DNA from: Sandaracinus sp.
GTDB lineage: Bacteria; Myxococcota_A; Polyangia; Polyangiales; Houyiibacteriaceae
Assembly: GCA_002699025.1 (NCBI GenBank)
Contig: PABA01000091.1
Location: 1 to 32,108 of the forward strand
DNA: 32,108 nt
Direction of reading: 5' to 3'
The notes below the pieces were generated by a model that was not told where the DNA came from, did not search any database, and saw nothing but the letters and a program-made list of their open reading frames with translations. Position 1 is the first letter of the stretch. Every line of letters begins with the position of its first letter. This document shows positions 30,517 to 32,108 of this stretch, piece after piece. Position numbers and translations under genes: made by a program.

Positions 30517-32108
30517 GTGCCGTGGCTCTACCGCGTCGCGCGCCGTGTGTTCCGGCGCGCCGTCGACTTCTACTTCCTGGACGTGCAGGTCGCCGGCGCG
30601 GAGAACGTGCCGCGCGAGGGGGCCGTGCTCTTCGCGGCGAACCACCCGAACTCGATCCTCGACACGCTCGTGCTCGGCTCGCAGGTGCCGCGACCGATCC
30701 ACTTCCTGGCCCGGAGCGGGCTCTTCGCGAACCCGGCGGTGGGGTTCCTCCTACGCGGCGCCGGGGCCATCCCGGTCTACCGGCGGCAGGACGGCCCGGC
30801 GCGGCCCGGCGGGAACGAGGACGCCTTCGCGGCCGCGTGGGAGGTGCTCGGCGAGGGGGACGTGATCGGCATCTTCCCCGAGGGCCGGAACGCGCCCGTG
30901 CGCCACGTGCGGGACATCAAGACCGGCGTGGCGCGCATCGCCCTCGGGGCGGAGGCGGCGGGCGCGGCCGCGGGCGTGAAGGTGGTGCCGGTCGGGCTGA
31001 ACTACGAGGAGCGGGACCGCTTCCTCACGCGCGTGCTGGTGCGCTTCGGGAAGCCGATCGCGGCGGCGGAGTGGGCCGAGGCGCATGCGGAGGACCCGCG
31101 GGCGGCGGCGCGGGCGATGACCGAGCGCATCCAGGAGGCGATGCGCGAGCAGGCGGTGCACGTGCACGACGAGGAGCGGACACAGCTCCTGCACGACGTG
31201 GACGCGCTGGTGGGCGAGGAGCTGCAGGCCGAGCTCGTGGGGCAGGTGGATCTGCGCACCTTCGACGAGAAGCTCCTGCAGCGGGTGACGGGGCGCGGCG
31301 AGGAGCGGGAGGATCTCGACGGGCGCTTCAAGGTGCGCCAGTGGATCGCGGACGCGATCGCGTGGTTCGAGCGGGAGGAGCCGGAGACGCTGCGGCGGCT
31401 CGAGCGCGGCATCGATCGCTACAGCGATCACCTCGCGCAGCTACGGCTCAGGGCCGACTTCGCGGAGCGGCCGGCGAGGACCGTGTCGAAGCGGCGGGCG
31501 GCGATCGGGCTGAGCCTCTATGCGGCGCTGCTCGCGCCGGTGGCCGTGTGGGGGCTGGCGCACAACTTCGTGCCGTACCGGGTGACGCGGCGGTACGCGC
31601 TGGGGGCGCCGGAGGAGGCGATCCGGGGGATCCGCGCGGTGGTCGGCGGGGCGGGCTTCTTCGGGTTGGCGTACGCGCTCTACGGGTCGGCGGTGTGGGC
31701 GGGGACCGGGTCGTGGGTGGCGCTGACGCTCTATCTGATGAGCCTGCCGATCGCGGGCGTGTGGTTTCTGCGGTACGCGCAGCGGCTGGCGAAGTACGCG
31801 GACCGGATCCTGCTGCGGACGCTGTTCCAGACGCGGCGGAGGCTGCTGCGGCGGCTCTTGATCGAGCGGGAGCAGCTGCTGGTGCAGATCGACGCGATGA
31901 AGAGGACGTACCTCGAGCACGTGCGGGGAGGGGCGACCGGAGGCGGGGAGCGGGCGGAAGCCGGTCGAGCACCCGCCGGAGCGGAAGCCGCAGCCCGAGC
32001 CGAAGCGCCAGCCGGAGCATCAGCCCAAGCCGGAGCATCAGCCCAAGCCGGAGCATCAGCCCAAGCCGGAGCATCAGCCCAAGCCGGAGCATCAGCCCAA
32101 GCCGGAGC
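30517..32108 (+). CDS. PlsC-like lysophospholipid acyltransferase (partial, runs off right edge)
   Basis: The frame is open from the GTG at 30517 (a TGA at 30508-30510 rules out an earlier start) to the window end, at least 530 residues. Residues about 25-215 form a PlsC acyltransferase domain: NHPNSILD at 42-49 (the active-site H43 and D49), RSGLFANPAVGFLLRGAGAIPVYRR, FPEGRNAPV at 120-128, and KVVPVGLNYEERDRF. It probably moves an acyl group onto glycerol-phosphate-type or related lipids at the inner membrane. Residues about 325-425 hold two or three membrane segments, followed by a charged helix (LLRTLFQTRRRLLRRLLIEREQ) and, from about 469, an Ala/Gly-rich tail ending in AGASAQ repeats. The tail is unusual for the family. 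Confidence 0.88.
   Translation, partial: MPWLYRVARRVFRRAVDFYFLDVQVAGAENVPREGAVLFAANHPNSILDTLVLGSQVPRPIHFLARSGLFANPAVGFLLRGAGAIPVYRRQDGPARPGGNEDAFAAAWEVLGEGDVIGIFPEGRNAPVRHVRDIKTGVARIALGAEAAGAAAGVKVVPVGLNYEERDRFLTRVLVRFGKPIAAAEWAEAHAEDPRAAARAMTERIQEAMREQAVHVHDEERTQLLHDVDALVGEELQAELVGQVDLRTFDEKLLQRVTGRGEEREDLDGRFKVRQWIADAIAWFEREEPETLRRLERGIDRYSDHLAQLRLRADFAERPARTVSKRRAAIGLSLYAALLAPVAVWGLAHNFVPYRVTRRYALGAPEEAIRGIRAVVGGAGFFGLAYALYGSAVWAGTGSWVALTLYLMSLPIAGVWFLRYAQRLAKYADRILLRTLFQTRRRLLRRLLIEREQLLVQIDAMKRTYLEHVRGGATGGGERAEAGRAPAGAEAAARAEAPAGASAQAGASAQAGASAQAGASAQAGASAQAG
32011..32108 (+). repeat. 18-bp tandem repeats at the right edge, coding AGASAQ
   Basis: gccggagcatcagcccaa is repeated five times exactly (32011-32100) and a sixth copy is cut by the window edge. 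It is in frame with the acyltransferase gene. The full array length is outside the window. Confidence 0.95.

Noticed and set aside
31448-32092. Minus-strand gene starting with MLRLGL repeats
   Set aside because: It is the complement of the AGASAQ repeat and of the acyltransferase coding region.
32011-32108. CRISPR or intergenic repeat at the right edge
   Set aside because: The 18-bp units have no spacers and are in frame with the acyltransferase.

Overview
The window is very G+C-rich (by eye well above 65 %). Third codon positions are almost all G or C, so nearly every real gene carries long mirror-image open frames on the other strand. Several genes encode lipoproteins with a 'CGDDDG' lipobox context followed by Asp/Ala/Gly-rich linkers ('DAG' repeats), and GTG starts and 4-bp gene overlaps are common. 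These traits suggest a myxobacterium of the Polyangiales type (Sandaracinus-like). That placement is inference: no rRNA or tRNA gene is present.

Layout. 1-1876 (minus): a TolC-family outer-membrane factor and the start of an HlyD/CzcB-type lipoprotein adaptor, the beginning of an RND-type efflux operon that leaves the window on the left. A perfect 10-bp inverted repeat, overlapping 11-bp-phased direct repeats, lies upstream. 2128-4716 (plus): a tightly overlapped four-gene envelope operon made of a DUF4266 lipoprotein, a DUF3570 beta-barrel protein and two haem-motif lipoproteins. 4998-7091 (minus): an outer-membrane barrel protein and an unrecognised lipoprotein. 7346-14052 (minus): seven genes in one direction, namely a SAM methyltransferase, a GT-C membrane glycosyltransferase, a GT2 glycosyltransferase, a pentapeptide-repeat protein, a PstS-like anchored binding protein, a NarL-type histidine kinase and its LuxR-type response regulator. 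The last three are translationally coupled and look like a ligand-sensing three-component system with no transporter attached. 14323-21105 (minus): a small lipoprotein, a very large GT-C protein with an apparent internal duplication, a beta-propeller-like lipoprotein, and a lipoprotein that joins a c-haem motif to a PHM-type copper monooxygenase. 21412-23046 (minus): a solitary BoxC (2,3-epoxybenzoyl-CoA dihydrolase). 23309-24067 (plus): a HEAT-repeat protein. 24221-25598: a LysR regulator divergent from a DUF4260 membrane protein. 25650-26243 (minus): a lipoprotein. 26523-30182 (plus): endonuclease III with an unusual cysteine set and a histone-like tail, a 2-hydroxychromene-2-carboxylate isomerase-like protein, an M50 protease fused to TPRs, and a DUF6544-like protein. 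30517-32108 (plus): a PlsC-like acyltransferase whose Ala-rich repeat tail runs off the right edge.

The most striking non-coding structure is a set of (CCCNNG)n hexamer arrays, each a canonical G-quadruplex motif on one strand. They sit at or just past gene 3' ends at 4735, 4959, 9221, 14122 and 25552. The two at 4735 and 4959 face each other between convergent genes. Further short tandem repeats (8, 13, 15, 16, 18 and 26 bp) occur both between genes and inside the low-complexity tails of exported or membrane proteins. No CRISPR array, insertion sequence, prophage or RNA gene was recognised.
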